Under the pieces are notes generated by a model that did no database searches, was not told the origin of the DNA, and worked only from the letters and a program-made list of their open reading frames with translations. This document shows positions 1-11,100 of a stretch of 64,000 bases of DNA, in pieces. The position numbers and the translations under genes were made by a program. Source of the stretch: Allomyces macrogynus ATCC 38327. Its lineage: Eukaryota > Blastocladiomycota > Blastocladiomycetes > Blastocladiales > Blastocladiaceae. The DNA lies in assembly GCA_000151295.1 (NCBI GenBank), contig GG745329.1:1283633-1347632 (forward strand). The letters run 5' to 3'. Numbering within the stretch: the stretch's first letter is position 1; every line of letters starts with the position of its first letter.

Positions 1-567
1 TTGGTGGACGGGGCACTCGTGCAAATAGAAGTCTTTTGAGCAGAAAACTGTTGCGCATGACCAAGGACCACCGCGTATGTGATACTGTCGATGAAGCTCT
101 TCAAGCAAACGTCCAGTTGTCGTGATCGGTTGTTGGTCTCCTTTTTGTTGGTGATATTGACAAGGACGCCGTTTGCGGTGGCATTGCCTTGCTTCGTTGA
201 TCAGGCTCCCTCGCCCTTCTCGGCTCGTTTTGTCTTCGTCCCTAACTCGGACCTCACAACGGCGACGACGACTGCGCTGCTCACTCACTTGCTCGTCGAC
301 AATAGCCCGAAAGACCTGCTGCAATGCCAACCGATAGAAATACCCGTAAGGATTCTGCACCATCATTCTCGCGAGAGTGCAAATCACGGTGGTCGACCAC
401 GCCGAGGCGACACACAAGCAGCGAAGTCCAATGAATCAATCTCGTGCTGGCGTCCCGGTCCTTCTCCACCGGTTCCTGGTGTAGGTTCTCGCCGCCGGCA
501 ACCTAAGAAGCAAGTCGACCCCCCACGCGACAAAGACGATGCCGCTGACGAGGTCGAGGACGAAACG

Positions 568-2359
568 ATGGCTCAAGGCGTCGAGAAGCCCGAGGAGGTC
601 GAAGACCGTGTGATCCAGCACGAGCACCGCGTCTGGAAGCGGCACATGCCGCTTCTTTACGACCTGTTTGTCCCACATTGCCTCGATTGGCCAAGTTTGA
701 CGGTGCAGTGGCTGCCAACGGTGGAAGAGTACGCGCGGCTCACGCTTCACGTTGACATGGAGGTGCACTGTACTGCGTGCTAACCAGCCATGGCGTCATT
801 TCGTGGGATTAGGTACGACGGGCGCGACTACGTGACGCAAGACGTGCTCTTGGGCACCAATACGTCGAGCCTCGAGCCCGACTACATTTGCATCGCGACG
901 GTGCAGCTGCCACGGGGCGACATGGACGACGACGCGCGCAAGTTTGACGACGAGCGTGGAGGTGCGTCAAATCGACCTGTTGAGAGGGCTGTTGGTCGCG
1001 ACTCACGCCAAGAACTCGTCGAAACAGAGGTGGCGGGCTACGGCCTGGTCAACGGGAAAGTGTCGGTCAAGCAGCGCATTCCGCACCAGGGCGAGATCAA
1101 CCGGTTCGACTTCATTTTCGTCTTGGGACGCGGGACAAGCTCGACCGGTCCCTGACGCGCTATTTTATCCTTAGTGCGCGCTTCATGCCGCAGTGCCCGA
1201 CGATGATTGCGACCAAAACTGTCTCTGGCGACGTGCACATTTACGACCGCAGCAAGTTTCCATCACAGCCGAACCCGAACAAGCTCGACTTCACGCCAAC
1301 TTTGCGGCTTTCGGGCCACTCGGAGGAGGGGTTCGTGGCCGGGTTTGATTCCTTTCTGGTGATCTTGAACTGACTGAACGCGCTCTTGGTTTGACACGTC
1401 CCCAGTTACGGCTTGTCATGGTCAACCGTGACCGAGGGCCACTTGTTGAGCTCGTCGCAGGACGCGACGATTTGTCACTGGTACGGCGGTCTCTCACCGC
1501 TTCGCTCCGTTGGTAGCCGATCTGAACGTCTTTGGCACCGTTGTAGGGACATCAATGCACCACCCACCGAGCCTCCCGCAAAGCGCTCTCGAAAAGCGGA
1601 GGCGAGCAGTGCCCAAACGACGAACTCGGTGCGCCCGCTGCGCGTGTATCGTGGGCACTCGTCGGTGGTCGGGGTGAGTCGGTTGCCACCGCTCTTGCGA
1701 GAACCTGCCTGCACCAAGACTATGCTAACCTCGCTCTCTTCGCCGTTTAGGACGTGTCGTGGTGCGACCACGAAGCCAACACGTTCGCATCGGTCGGCGA
1801 CGACCGCCAACTGCTGATCTGGGACGCGCGACGGCCCAAAGCACCTGCCCAGGCAAAACCCCAGGCGCATACGCACGCGATCAATGCTGTCGCGTTTCAT
1901 GCGCATGTTCCCCACCTGCTCGTGACGGGCGGGAGCGGCTGCAAGGTGCGCGTCTGGGACCGGCGGCAGTTGACGCGACCGACGCACTCGTTCAGTGGCG
2001 CGCACGTTGCTGACGTGACGCACGTCAGCTGGAGCCCGCACCACGCGGACGTGCTCATGTCGGCGGGCGCTGACCGACGCGTCATGGTGTGGGACCTGAA
2101 TGCCGGCGCCGGCGCCTCAGACGCGTCCGTGGTGAATGGATCGAGGAAGGAGCAGGGGTGCGACGCGATCCCGGAGCTCATGTTCATCCACGGCGGACAT
2201 TCGGACCGTGTGTCCGACGCGGCGTGGAACCCGGTCATGCCGTGGGTCGTAGTGTCGGCGTCCGAAGACAATGCGTTGCAGGTTTGGCAAGTGGCGGGTC
2301 CGTTGAGGAGCGGTGTGGCGGGGACCGCGGCGGACGCGGCGTCCGGCTCGAAGGATTGA
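568..2359 (+). CDS. RBBP4/Msi1-type WD40 histone-binding protein
   Basis: Seven exons fit one frame: 568-728, 813-961, 1028-1103, 1175-1330, 1406-1480, 1547-1673 and 1751-2359 (about 450 aa). All introns are GT-AG, 66-84 nt. The N-terminus carries the histone-H4-binding helix of the RBBP4/MSI1 family ([13 protein letters not shown], then [12 protein letters not shown]). WD repeats follow, with typical endings such as [16 protein letters not shown] and VMVWDL, and the family signature [17 protein letters not shown] near the C-terminus. Proteins of this family are nuclear histone chaperone subunits of CAF-1, HAT1, Rpd3/Sin3 and PRC2-like complexes. A basic patch (AKRSRK) sits in an insertion between two blades. 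The same frame is open upstream to an ATG at 79, but that segment has no family similarity, so the ATG at 568 is preferred. RBBP4/7 versus a related paralog cannot be separated here. Confidence 0.88.
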
Positions 2360-2777
2360 AAGAATACAATGTTGCACGTCATCTCCACCCGAATTTGGAG
2401 TGAAATTGGCAGCCGGAAAACAGCCAATGGACCCTTGCCGATGCGATTGGAGAGTTGCTGGTGCGCGTTTGCCTATGTCGTGGAACTTCATGGAGGTCCC
2501 TGGCAACGCAGCAGACCAGTTCCACGTGATGAGAACGCACTGATGGCCTCGCCTCGCCGTGATCTATCCGCACCGCGGCGGATCGCACCACGAGTCCGAC
2601 GAGCAGCCGGCACGACCACGAAGAACCAGCACCACCGCTTAGCGAGCGACGGACTTTGCAACCAGGGCCGACGTTCACTGCCAACCACGTTCCTCCGGCA
2701 CCGCCCAGCGCACCCTGCCCGTTTCTTCTCCCCAGCTTCATCCCATCGTCTTCATTACCCCTCCCATTCGTGCGCGC
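2360..2777. other. intergenic, no gene seen
   Basis: Spacer between the WD40 gene and the nucleotidyltransferase gene. Short overlapping frames exist on both strands but none shows domain content. The last 100 nt are pyrimidine-rich and probably hold the promoter and leader of the next gene. Confidence 0.6.
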
Positions 2778-5309
2778 ATGGCCTCAACAACAACACCAAG
2801 AGGCGGCCCGGAGTTGCACCCAGAGGCCTTCTCGTTGCCACGACGCGCCTCGGGCCGGCCAGGATCCACGGCCAATTCGTCGAAAACCGGTCAAGCTGCC
2901 GACGCGACCCGTTCCGGCACGAAACCGAAGCCGAAAGCTGTCAAATCGCCGCCCGTCAAGAAGCCATCCGACGGCCGTGACGTGGGCTCACGGTCCCAAG
3001 ATGGCCGCGTCCGCAAACCCAAGAGCGCGTCCCGTTCGGGTGCCGCAGAGCATGGTGCCGCCCCGCGAGGCCAAGGCGACAAGTCGCCCGACGGCCGCGA
3101 TCGCAAGGGCGCCAAGCGCACGCCGCCTGCCGCTGCCGCGAGCAAGCCGGGATCCGCCGATTCGGCCATTGCGGCGTCACGGCCGGTTTCCAGCAAGCCA
3201 GTCGGTGGCGCCAGCAAGGTCAAGCTCACGCCAAAGGACTCGAACCCGCCGAATTGGTCGGCCGTCGTCCGGTTGGGCACGCCGCCTGCGCTCCCGGATC
3301 GGCTTACGGTCTCCCCTGCCGTCGCAGTGGACGCCATTGCGCCTGCGGCCACACCAGCCGTTCTCGCGCCATGGGACTCGACGCTCACGTTTGGCCCCTC
3401 GCTCGGCGCCTTTGATTATTGGCCACCGTCCTCTGCTACATGGAACACGTCGTACGGGGCCGCTCAATGCGAGGACATTGCACCGACCGTCGTGTCCGAG
3501 TCGCGCAACACCACGACGCTCGCGACGCAGACGGCCTCCATGGCCTATTTGCCTCCATCGGCCGATGAGGTCTCGGGCCGGCTCTCGCCGGCCGTCCAGC
3601 CCGTACTGAACACGGAGCTCCTGTTCATGTACGAGTGGCTGCGCCCGACGCCGGCGCAAATGATTGCGCGGCAGAAGCTCGTCGACAAGCTGCAAATGAT
3701 TCTCGATGTGGAGTGGCCCCACCGCAGCGTTGTGGTGCACCCGTTTGGGTATGGATGAGGCTTTGGATGGTTCTTCACCTCCAAAAATGGCGATGTTTGT
3801 TGGTTTCGACCGACGCATGCGCGTGCCCTCCCACTCACGGTGCGAAATTTCGTTTTTGCTTCCCATAGCTCATCGGTCAACCAGCTGTGCACGCGCAACT
3901 CGGACCTGGACGTGTGCGTCATGGCCACGGAACTGGCCTTGAACGGCCGCCGCCGCCACCACCATCAGAACGGCCGATACGGCAAGGGTGCACGGAACCC
4001 GCGGCCCGCGGCCCCGCTTGATCCAACCAAGCTCGTTTTCGAGATTGCTCACCTTCTTCACCAGCACGGATTTGTCGACATTGACCTCTCCAAGGTCGGC
4101 GCACGCGTGCCCGTGGTGCGGTTCATGGACCCAGAGCTCAACCTGTCGTGCGACATCAACGTCAACAACCCGATTGCGCTGCACAACACGCTGTTCATCA
4201 GACACTATGTGCGCACGCAGCACCCGCTCGTCGTTCCGCTGCTCGTGCTCGTGAAGTACTGGGCACAACGGCGGCTCGTCAACAGCCCCGATTCGATTCC
4301 AACCTACGCGTGGTACCTGCTCGTGCTCTACTACCTCCAGCAGCTTGGCGCCGTCCCGGTCATTCCCATGGAGACGATCTCGCCAGAGTTTGCGGCATGG
4401 GAAGCGGCCAACCTCGCCGCGGCGCACCAGGCTGCGACCGAGGTGAAAGCGCCGGAACCTGTGACGCCGCCCGTCATGCCACTTTCGGGCCCGCCGTCGC
4501 ATCGCGCGCTCGCGCACACGCCACACATGGACGTGCGCGGGACCAAGTACTCGCTTGCCGATTTGTTCTACGGGTTTTGCCGGTTCTTTGCGCTCGAACT
4601 CGACTTTGACGCGGTCGTCGTTGGTTTGCGCGGGACCGTCGCGGTCGATTGGGACGCCGTGCGCACCATGGTCCCGAGCCACGACCGCGACGCGGCCGAG
4701 CGGCAATTCGCCGACCGTAGCATCATCGCCAAGTGCCTCAAGCTGTGGGCGGCCGCACAGTTGCCGCAGCATGACTATCGCCCGCTGTGCATTGAGGACC
4801 CTATGAACCCACTGCGCAATCTCGCCAATAACGTCTTCCCAATGGCGCTGCAGGGTCTGCGGCACGAGGCCTGGCGCATGTGCTTTCTGGCCGGCACGCC
4901 TGCGGAACTGCTGCCCGTTGAGACCGAGGACCCAGTCCTGGACGACGCGATCCCGGGTGGACCCATCGTGCCCGTGCGCGAGATGATGTATCTGTCGCGC
5001 ATTTGCGAGCGGTTCACGTTTCCGACGACGGGCGACGCAAGTGGGATCGAGGCCGGTGCGGGCGAGGCCGACAGCGTGGCGACGTGGGTCGCGTCAGTGC
5101 AGAGCCACCACGGGTCCATGGAGGACCTACCGGCGACTGACGATAGTGCGCTTGTCGTTTCAGAGAACCACGGCGCCAGCGACGTGGAGGTGGTGCACTC
5201 GCCCGTGCTCCTGTCCGTGGATGTGCCGACGGTCACGGCACAGCTCGACGCTCTGCACCTCGACAGCGCAGAGAGCACGGTGGTGGCGGCACCGACCGTG
5301 AATGTATAA
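2778..5309 (+). CDS. Non-canonical poly(A)/poly(U) polymerase, Cid1/Trf4-like
   Basis: Two exons, 2778-3748 and 3869-5309, joined by a 120-nt GT-AG intron; about 803 aa. The splice restores the nucleotidyltransferase signature PFGSSVNQLCTRNSDLDVCV, whose SDLDV supplies the two metal-binding Asp residues. A third Asp follows in LSCDINVNN. Downstream lies the PAP-associated domain, with PTYAWYLLVLYYLQQLG, then YSLADLFYGFCRFFA and the closing IEDPMNPLRNLANN motif. These features define the Cid1/TUT/Trf4 family, which adds A or U tails to RNA 3' ends in RNA surveillance or cytoplasmic RNA turnover. The first ~290 residues are Ser/Pro/Lys/Arg-rich and probably disordered. The C-terminal ~100 residues are acidic and Val/Ala-rich. 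Substrate (A versus U) and location cannot be told from sequence. Confidence 0.88.
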
Positions 5310-5624
5310 AGTCTCCATAGCGTTCGTAATACAGCATTCTATTGCACATTTTCCGCGCAATTTCGCGCTCTCGGCACCAGGGCCCTCGACTTCATGGAGA
5401 ATGGAGCGTGGTCGTACCTGTTTCTAGCGACAATGACTCGAAATCTGACGTGGACCAGTCAGAGGCACATTCTGACGACAAGTCACGAGCGTTCACATGG
5501 GCGTGTCAACACTGGCCGTGCTGTAGTTTCGCGATCAACGCACGCGGTTGATTGCCGATGGCAGCGTGCTCAACGAGAAATCATCACGAAGGCAACTGCG
5601 ACCGGCTGCAGCAGTGCCTCAACC
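5310..5624. other. intergenic / 5' leader, no gene seen
   Basis: Spacer of about 315 nt before the NOM1-like gene. The frame of the next gene stays open upstream to an ATG at 5394, so part of this may be translated, but it lacks the Lys/Ser-rich character of the accepted N-terminus. Confidence 0.5.
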
Positions 5625-7931
5625 ATGAAGGAAAGCTCATCCACCACGAAAAAGGCGAAGGCCGCTCGGCGTGCGTCCACGATTGCCTCTGCCTCTGCTA
5701 TGAAAAGGACGAAGAAGGATGGCAAAACTGCTCCCGTCAAGCGGAAACGCGCCGAGGACCTCGGTGACGGCTCTGCCTCGGAGATCGACGCTGCTGCTGA
5801 CGCCCCCGCCGATCCGCCAACCAAGCGAAGCAAGAATGCGCCGTCCGAAGCCAAAGCGCTGAAGAAGCGGAAGAAGGGCAAGAAGGTGGCCTCAGACGAG
5901 CGCGGCGACGCCGACGACGCGTCCGCTTCGGAGGCGCCGCTCCCCTCGTCGCCTGTTTCGAGTGCGGCCAACGCCGACAACAACGACGTACCGACGGCCA
6001 CGTCTAGCGCGGCGGCACCGTTTGATCTCGACGCGATGCTGTCGCCGCCGCGTGACCCGAAGCTCGCCAAGTCCATGGCGTCGCTCGCCAACAAGTTGAC
6101 GGGGTCCAACTTGGAGACGATGGTTACGGAAATCGAGCACCTGTACCGCGATTTCCCGCGCGCCGGTACGCCTTCGCGCTTGCGCCTGCCGTGCGCGAGA
6201 TGATTATTCAATTGACGCCGAGGCTCTCTTGCCTCCTTCTCCACCAGACGTAACCGCAGCCCTGATCCATCGGCTGGTCGCATCGATTTCCGAAAAGACC
6301 GATTTGCAGCACACGTTCGTCATCCCTTACGCCGCTCTCTTGTCGTGCATCGGCACGGTGATGGGCTCGGACGTTTGCGCGCAAGTCGTGCACGTGGCTG
6401 TCTTGCAATGGCTCCGGCTCAAGGACAGCAACGATGAGGAGCACCACCGAGCATGCCGCAACATGCTGACGCTGCTCGGTTTCTTGTACAATTTTCACGT
6501 ACGGCCACGTTTTGCATCATTTGCGGCCAGTTCGTGCTTTTCTGGATCATACCTGACGCTCACTGCCACGCGTGTAGATTGTGTCGTGCGCCATCATCTA
6601 CGATCTCCTGCGGGCCTTGTCCGAGGGCATGTCCGAGGAGCAGCTGACCATGATTCTGCGGCTCATCAAGCGTATGCACCACCGTTCTTGCTGGCATTGC
6701 GCGATCTGGACATTGTCTTACTGTTTTTTGGCCCATTCTTCCCAGTGTGCGGTCTCAAGTTGCTCGACGACGACGCTGCCGTCCTGAAGGACATTGCCGA
6801 CCACGTCCGTGCCGCAGCCACTCGCGCATTGCCCGATCCGGTCCCGCTGCGCGTCAAGTTCATGCTCGAGACGCTCGACGACATCAAGCACAGCAAGCAC
6901 CGGCGCACTATGTTTACCAACATGGCCGACGAGCCGCTCACCAAGTTTTGCGCACAGTTTCACCGGAACCGCGGCCGTGCGGCGCGCATGGAACCGCTTC
7001 GCCCGTCGCTCGAGGACATTGTGAACGCCAAGTCGCGCGGTATGTGGTGGCGTGTCGGCTCGGCGTGGCGTGGGCACGACTCAGACAAGATCCAACAGCA
7101 AGTGCAGGCGCGCGCCAAGCAGTCCGAGTCGGCGCTGCTCAAGCTGGCGCGCAAGCAGAACATGAACACGGACGTGCGGCGGTCCATTTTCGTGGTCATG
7201 ATGTCAAGTGAGGTGCGTTTATGCTGCTCGAAGTCTTGCCCAACGTGGTCAACAAGCGCTGGTCGCTGACCTGTCTCTGTCTTTTGCATGCCCAGGACTA
7301 CATGGACGCTTACGAGCGCCTCGGCAAACTCGGGCTCAAGGAAAAGCAGGAGCGTGAGATTGCGCGCGTCATTGTGCACTGCGTCGGCCAAGAAAAGGCC
7401 TACAACCCCTTCTACGCGGTCTTGGCGCAAAAGTTTTGCGCGCGGCACGACAACAAGATCACGTTCCAGTTCACGCTGTGGGACTACCTCAAGCTCGACC
7501 CGGCCGACGACGGCATTGACGATGACCTGGATCTCGACGACCCGCCCGCGACCAAACCGGTGCAAAAGTACCTGCGCCGGCTCAAGCAGACTGCGCGGCT
7601 CTACGCGCACCTGCTCGCAACGGCGGCCCTCCCGCCTGCCATTCTTCGCGTGCTCGACCCGGTTCGCTTGACGCCGCATCAAGTCCGGTTCGTGCGCGTA
7701 TTTACGTGGGCAGTGCGCAGGGCCATTCGCGAGCTGCCCGCGGGCGCGGACGTGGTCGGCGACAAACACGATAACCAGGGCGCGCTTAACCTGACCGGGG
7801 CCGAGCTCATGGATGGCGCGCATGTGCGGCGGCAAAAGACGGCAACGTCGGTCGCACGCGACGTGCTTCGTGTTGTGGAGGGATTGGAGCAGAGCTTGGT
7901 CAAGTACCACGGCGTTTCGCTTCGGAATTGA
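5625..7931 (+). CDS. NOM1/Sgd1 nucleolar MIF4G-MA3 protein
   Basis: Five exons: 5625-6165, 6248-6498, 6578-6671, 6746-7212 and 7296-7931; introns 74-83 nt, all phases consistent; about 662 aa. Residues 1-150 are Lys/Ser/Ala-rich with several nuclear-localisation-like stretches. A MIF4G domain follows (LTLLGFLYNFH, then AIIYDLLRALSEGMSEEQL). Diagnostic NOM1/Sgd1 segments are RGMWWRVGSAWRG, LARKQNMNTDVRRSIF and KLGLKEKQEREIARVI, then the MA3 start with EKAYNPFYAVLAQKFC. Family members act in the nucleolus in 18S rRNA maturation and 40S assembly and can dock eIF4A-type helicases. The start at 5625 is chosen because the basic N-terminus begins there; an in-frame ATG at 5394 is possible. Confidence 0.9.
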
Positions 7932-7937
7932 GCTTTA

Positions 7938-7943
7938 AATAAA
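7938..7943 (+). terminator. candidate poly(A) signal AATAAA
   Basis: AATAAA begins 7 nt after the NOM1-like stop codon, and a T-rich stretch follows at about 7968-7982. It lies in the 209-nt gap between two convergent genes. Confidence 0.5.
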
Positions 7944-8140
7944 GGCAATATGTTAGTGTGCAGCGTCTTTTTTTCTTTTTCTCGCGAGTACCAGACGGGG
8001 GGCGAATGGAAATGTCAAATCTTGTCTCCACGGGCACCTCAGTGGTTGTCTGATTTGCTCGCTCCTTCGCTGTGTGGGAGGTCATTTTCATGCATTAAAA
8101 ATGGGTCTATTCCATGCCACAACAAGGTCCATACAAGTCT

Positions 8141-11100
8141 TCACGAGTCCAGCTGTAAGAGAATCGCACACCCGCGGTTGATCCAATGCCGTACTGGCAC
8201 TTGGCTTGGCAGCCCAATGGTCATGACGTAGTTGGTCGAGTGGCCCGTGGTTGAGAGTGTGCCACGACGCGCGCTCGTCTTGTACACGGGTGCGTCAAAC
8301 CGCGTTTCGTGCTTGCTCGCCTCGATCAGGTCCGACTCGGGCGGGCAGGGCAGCACATGCACGATCGGCATGGCATCAAACAGAATCTTGGGGCGCGAGT
8401 CGGCGAGCGCGTCCGTTTCGCGGTCCCATCGGCCGCCTTCGAGGAACATGCCGTGAATGAACACGCCGTCGACTGGCGCCGTATCGGCCGTATCGGAGCG
8501 CAGCATGCGGAAATGCATGACGAGCAAATCGATCGGGATACTGTACTTGCGCGCGTAGTTTTGGAGCGTGCCCGTCAAGAATGACTGCGTGAAGAAGAAG
8601 CCCGAGATCCAGAACACGACGGGCGTCCCATGGTCGATCCAGTGCTGGAAAAACTCGAGCCGCTTGATAAAGTCGGCAACGTACGACCCGAGCCCCTTGA
8701 GCGACGGATAACTCTTGCTCATCCACATGTCGGGTACCTTGCCGACGAGCAAGCTATTGACCAGCTGTTCGAGCTCCGAGCTCATGACAATGAGACCCTT
8801 GACGGCCTTGACGACCTGCTGCATACTTTCGCGGATAATCGACAAGAGCTTGTTGAAGCGCACGAGCTCTTGAATCAGGACCGTGTTCATCGACTCCAAG
8901 TAGTTGACAGGGTACTTGAGCTGCACGTTCGGAACGTCAAAGTTGGGCGGAAGCTTGCCGAGAACGTCTTGAGCAATGTCGCGCATGCGATCGTCCGTGG
9001 ACGAGCCCGACGCCGACCCGCCCGTCATGCGCCCCTGCGTCAGCAAAATGGACGCAATCATGAGGTTGGTCTCGTTGAGATCCTTGGTAATGTCGCCGTT
9101 TTCGTGGATGCCAAAAACCTCGGGCATCTGGTTGAGCGGGAACGCCTTGATGTGCTCGAGAATCTCGGCGTGGTGCGGCGTTTTCGGGACAACGTACAAG
9201 CCGCTTGGGCTGAGCCGATAGCCGTCTTTGACAATGTCCGGGTTATAGAATAGCGACAGCAGCGACATGAGGCAGCGCCGATCGCGATCGTCCGTGACAC
9301 GACCGCCGTAGTTGCACTCGCCAGCGAGGTACACCAGAGCCTTGAACGGAATCTCGTCGTACTCGTTGAGGAACTTGTGCAGCTGCCGCGTCGAAATGTT
9401 GAGATCGGTCTCGTTAAACTCGTACGGCACGTTCCAGCCGAGCGGGCCAAAGTTGCGGCGCTCTTGAACTACGGCGTGGAAGAAGCAGAGGCTAAAGAGC
9501 AGGCGCTTGAACGCGTGGTCGTTTTTCTTGACGCCTTTGAAGAAAGTATCGTCCGAGATCGGGTCGCCGAGGAACGACCGTATCATGTTGGCGCGCAGCC
9601 CTGCTGGCGGCTCGTTGGTCATTTTGATGCCGTTCTGCAAGACCGTGACGGGGAACTTGTCGGACGGGTACGACGTGAGCCACAGCCGGAACTCGCGGTG
9701 CGTCGAGTCGACGCCCAGCTCCTCGACAATCTTTTCCATGGACGGCAGCCAGCTCACGGCCAAGTGACAGTTTTGCAGGACCACCCATGAACCTTGCCGA
9801 GCCGCCGTCTTGATCATGTTGGCCGCGATCGGGCCTTGACCTTGGCCGAGCGAGATCGAGTTGCACTTGCTGCCGCCAAAGCCCTTGGTGTCGGCAAAGC
9901 GCAGCAGACCGCCCATCGGGTCGGCACCGGGCGAGAGAATGAAAATGAGCGGCGTGACGTTGTTCGAATCGTTGTAAGACGCGGCCAGGTCAAACGGCGG
10001 GAACTCGATGTACTTTTGGCCCAACTTGCCCTTGACGTAGTCTTGGATCGCCGGGACTTGCTTGTCGGGCCGCACGGCCCGAATCAGCATGAGTCGCTGA
10101 AACGGCGTGATCTTGTCCTGCAGCCCGCCCGGGAACACGGCGCGGTGCGGCTCTTGGCTGTCGTAAATGTCCTTCCACTTGTCCAAGTGCGTCACAAACT
10201 GCTCGTCCAGACCGGCGAACGCGGGCATTTGCGTGAGCGTGTTGACTTCGGCCCACGCCTTGTCTGAGAGCCACTCGCGCGCCGGGTTTTCAATGGCCAT
10301 CTTGCCCACGCTTATCCCGCCCGTGAGCAAAAACGCCCACTCATCGGCCACAATCTCGTCCTTGCCGCGACTGATACCAATGGAGAGCAGGAACGAGAAG
10401 AGGAGCTTGTCCTTTTTGAAAAGCGACCGGCACACGTTGCAGAAGAGCAGATAAGTGAAGTGGCTCGTGAGGTTGGCCAAGCGCGTCTCGAGGTCGGGCG
10501 ACTTTTCGCTGTCCTGGATCGACGACAGGTACAGCCCGAGGAACCACGTGAGCGAGTACTGGTACATTGGCTCAATGTTGGCCATGTCGGCGACGGCAAA
10601 GAACAGGATCGACGAGTGGAAGGCAATGGGCTTGTAACCAGCGCGCGTCTCGTCAATCTGCTTCTCGGTGGCCTCGGCCACTTGCTGCTTTTGTGCAATA
10701 TCGTCCGACAGCACCTTGGACGACGAGAGCGCGGTGATGGCCGTTTCGTCTTCGAGAATGTTGCCCTCGCCCGACAAAATTTCGAGAATCTTGTCCTCGA
10801 TTTCCTTGAGCTGCTTCTTGTTCTGCGCCGATGCGAGCACCAGCTTGTTCTTTTCCTCCTCGAGTTCGGGCCGCTCCTTGGCCGCGACAATGCCCAGCAG
10901 CTGGTCCTCGAGCCCCTCGGGCGTGATCATGAAATTGAGAATCGTGACTTTGGTCGAGAGCTCGGGCATGTAGTGCGGGTTGCGCAGCTTGGTCGTCACG
11001 TAGAACCGGAACTCGGGCGAGTACTCGATGATCGAGTCACCCAGCCGAATGCACATCACGCCGGACTGCTTGAACAGTTGCTTGGTCAAGAGCGGCTCGA

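Noticed and set aside
79..567. 163-codon N-terminal extension of the WD40 protein
   Set aside because: In frame with exon 1, but without similarity to the family, which normally starts close to the histone-binding helix; more likely 5' UTR or intron.
2656..3609. 317-codon Arg/Pro/Ser-rich frame
   Set aside because: Overlaps the disordered N-terminus of the nucleotidyltransferase gene in another frame; low complexity mirrors the GC-rich true frame.
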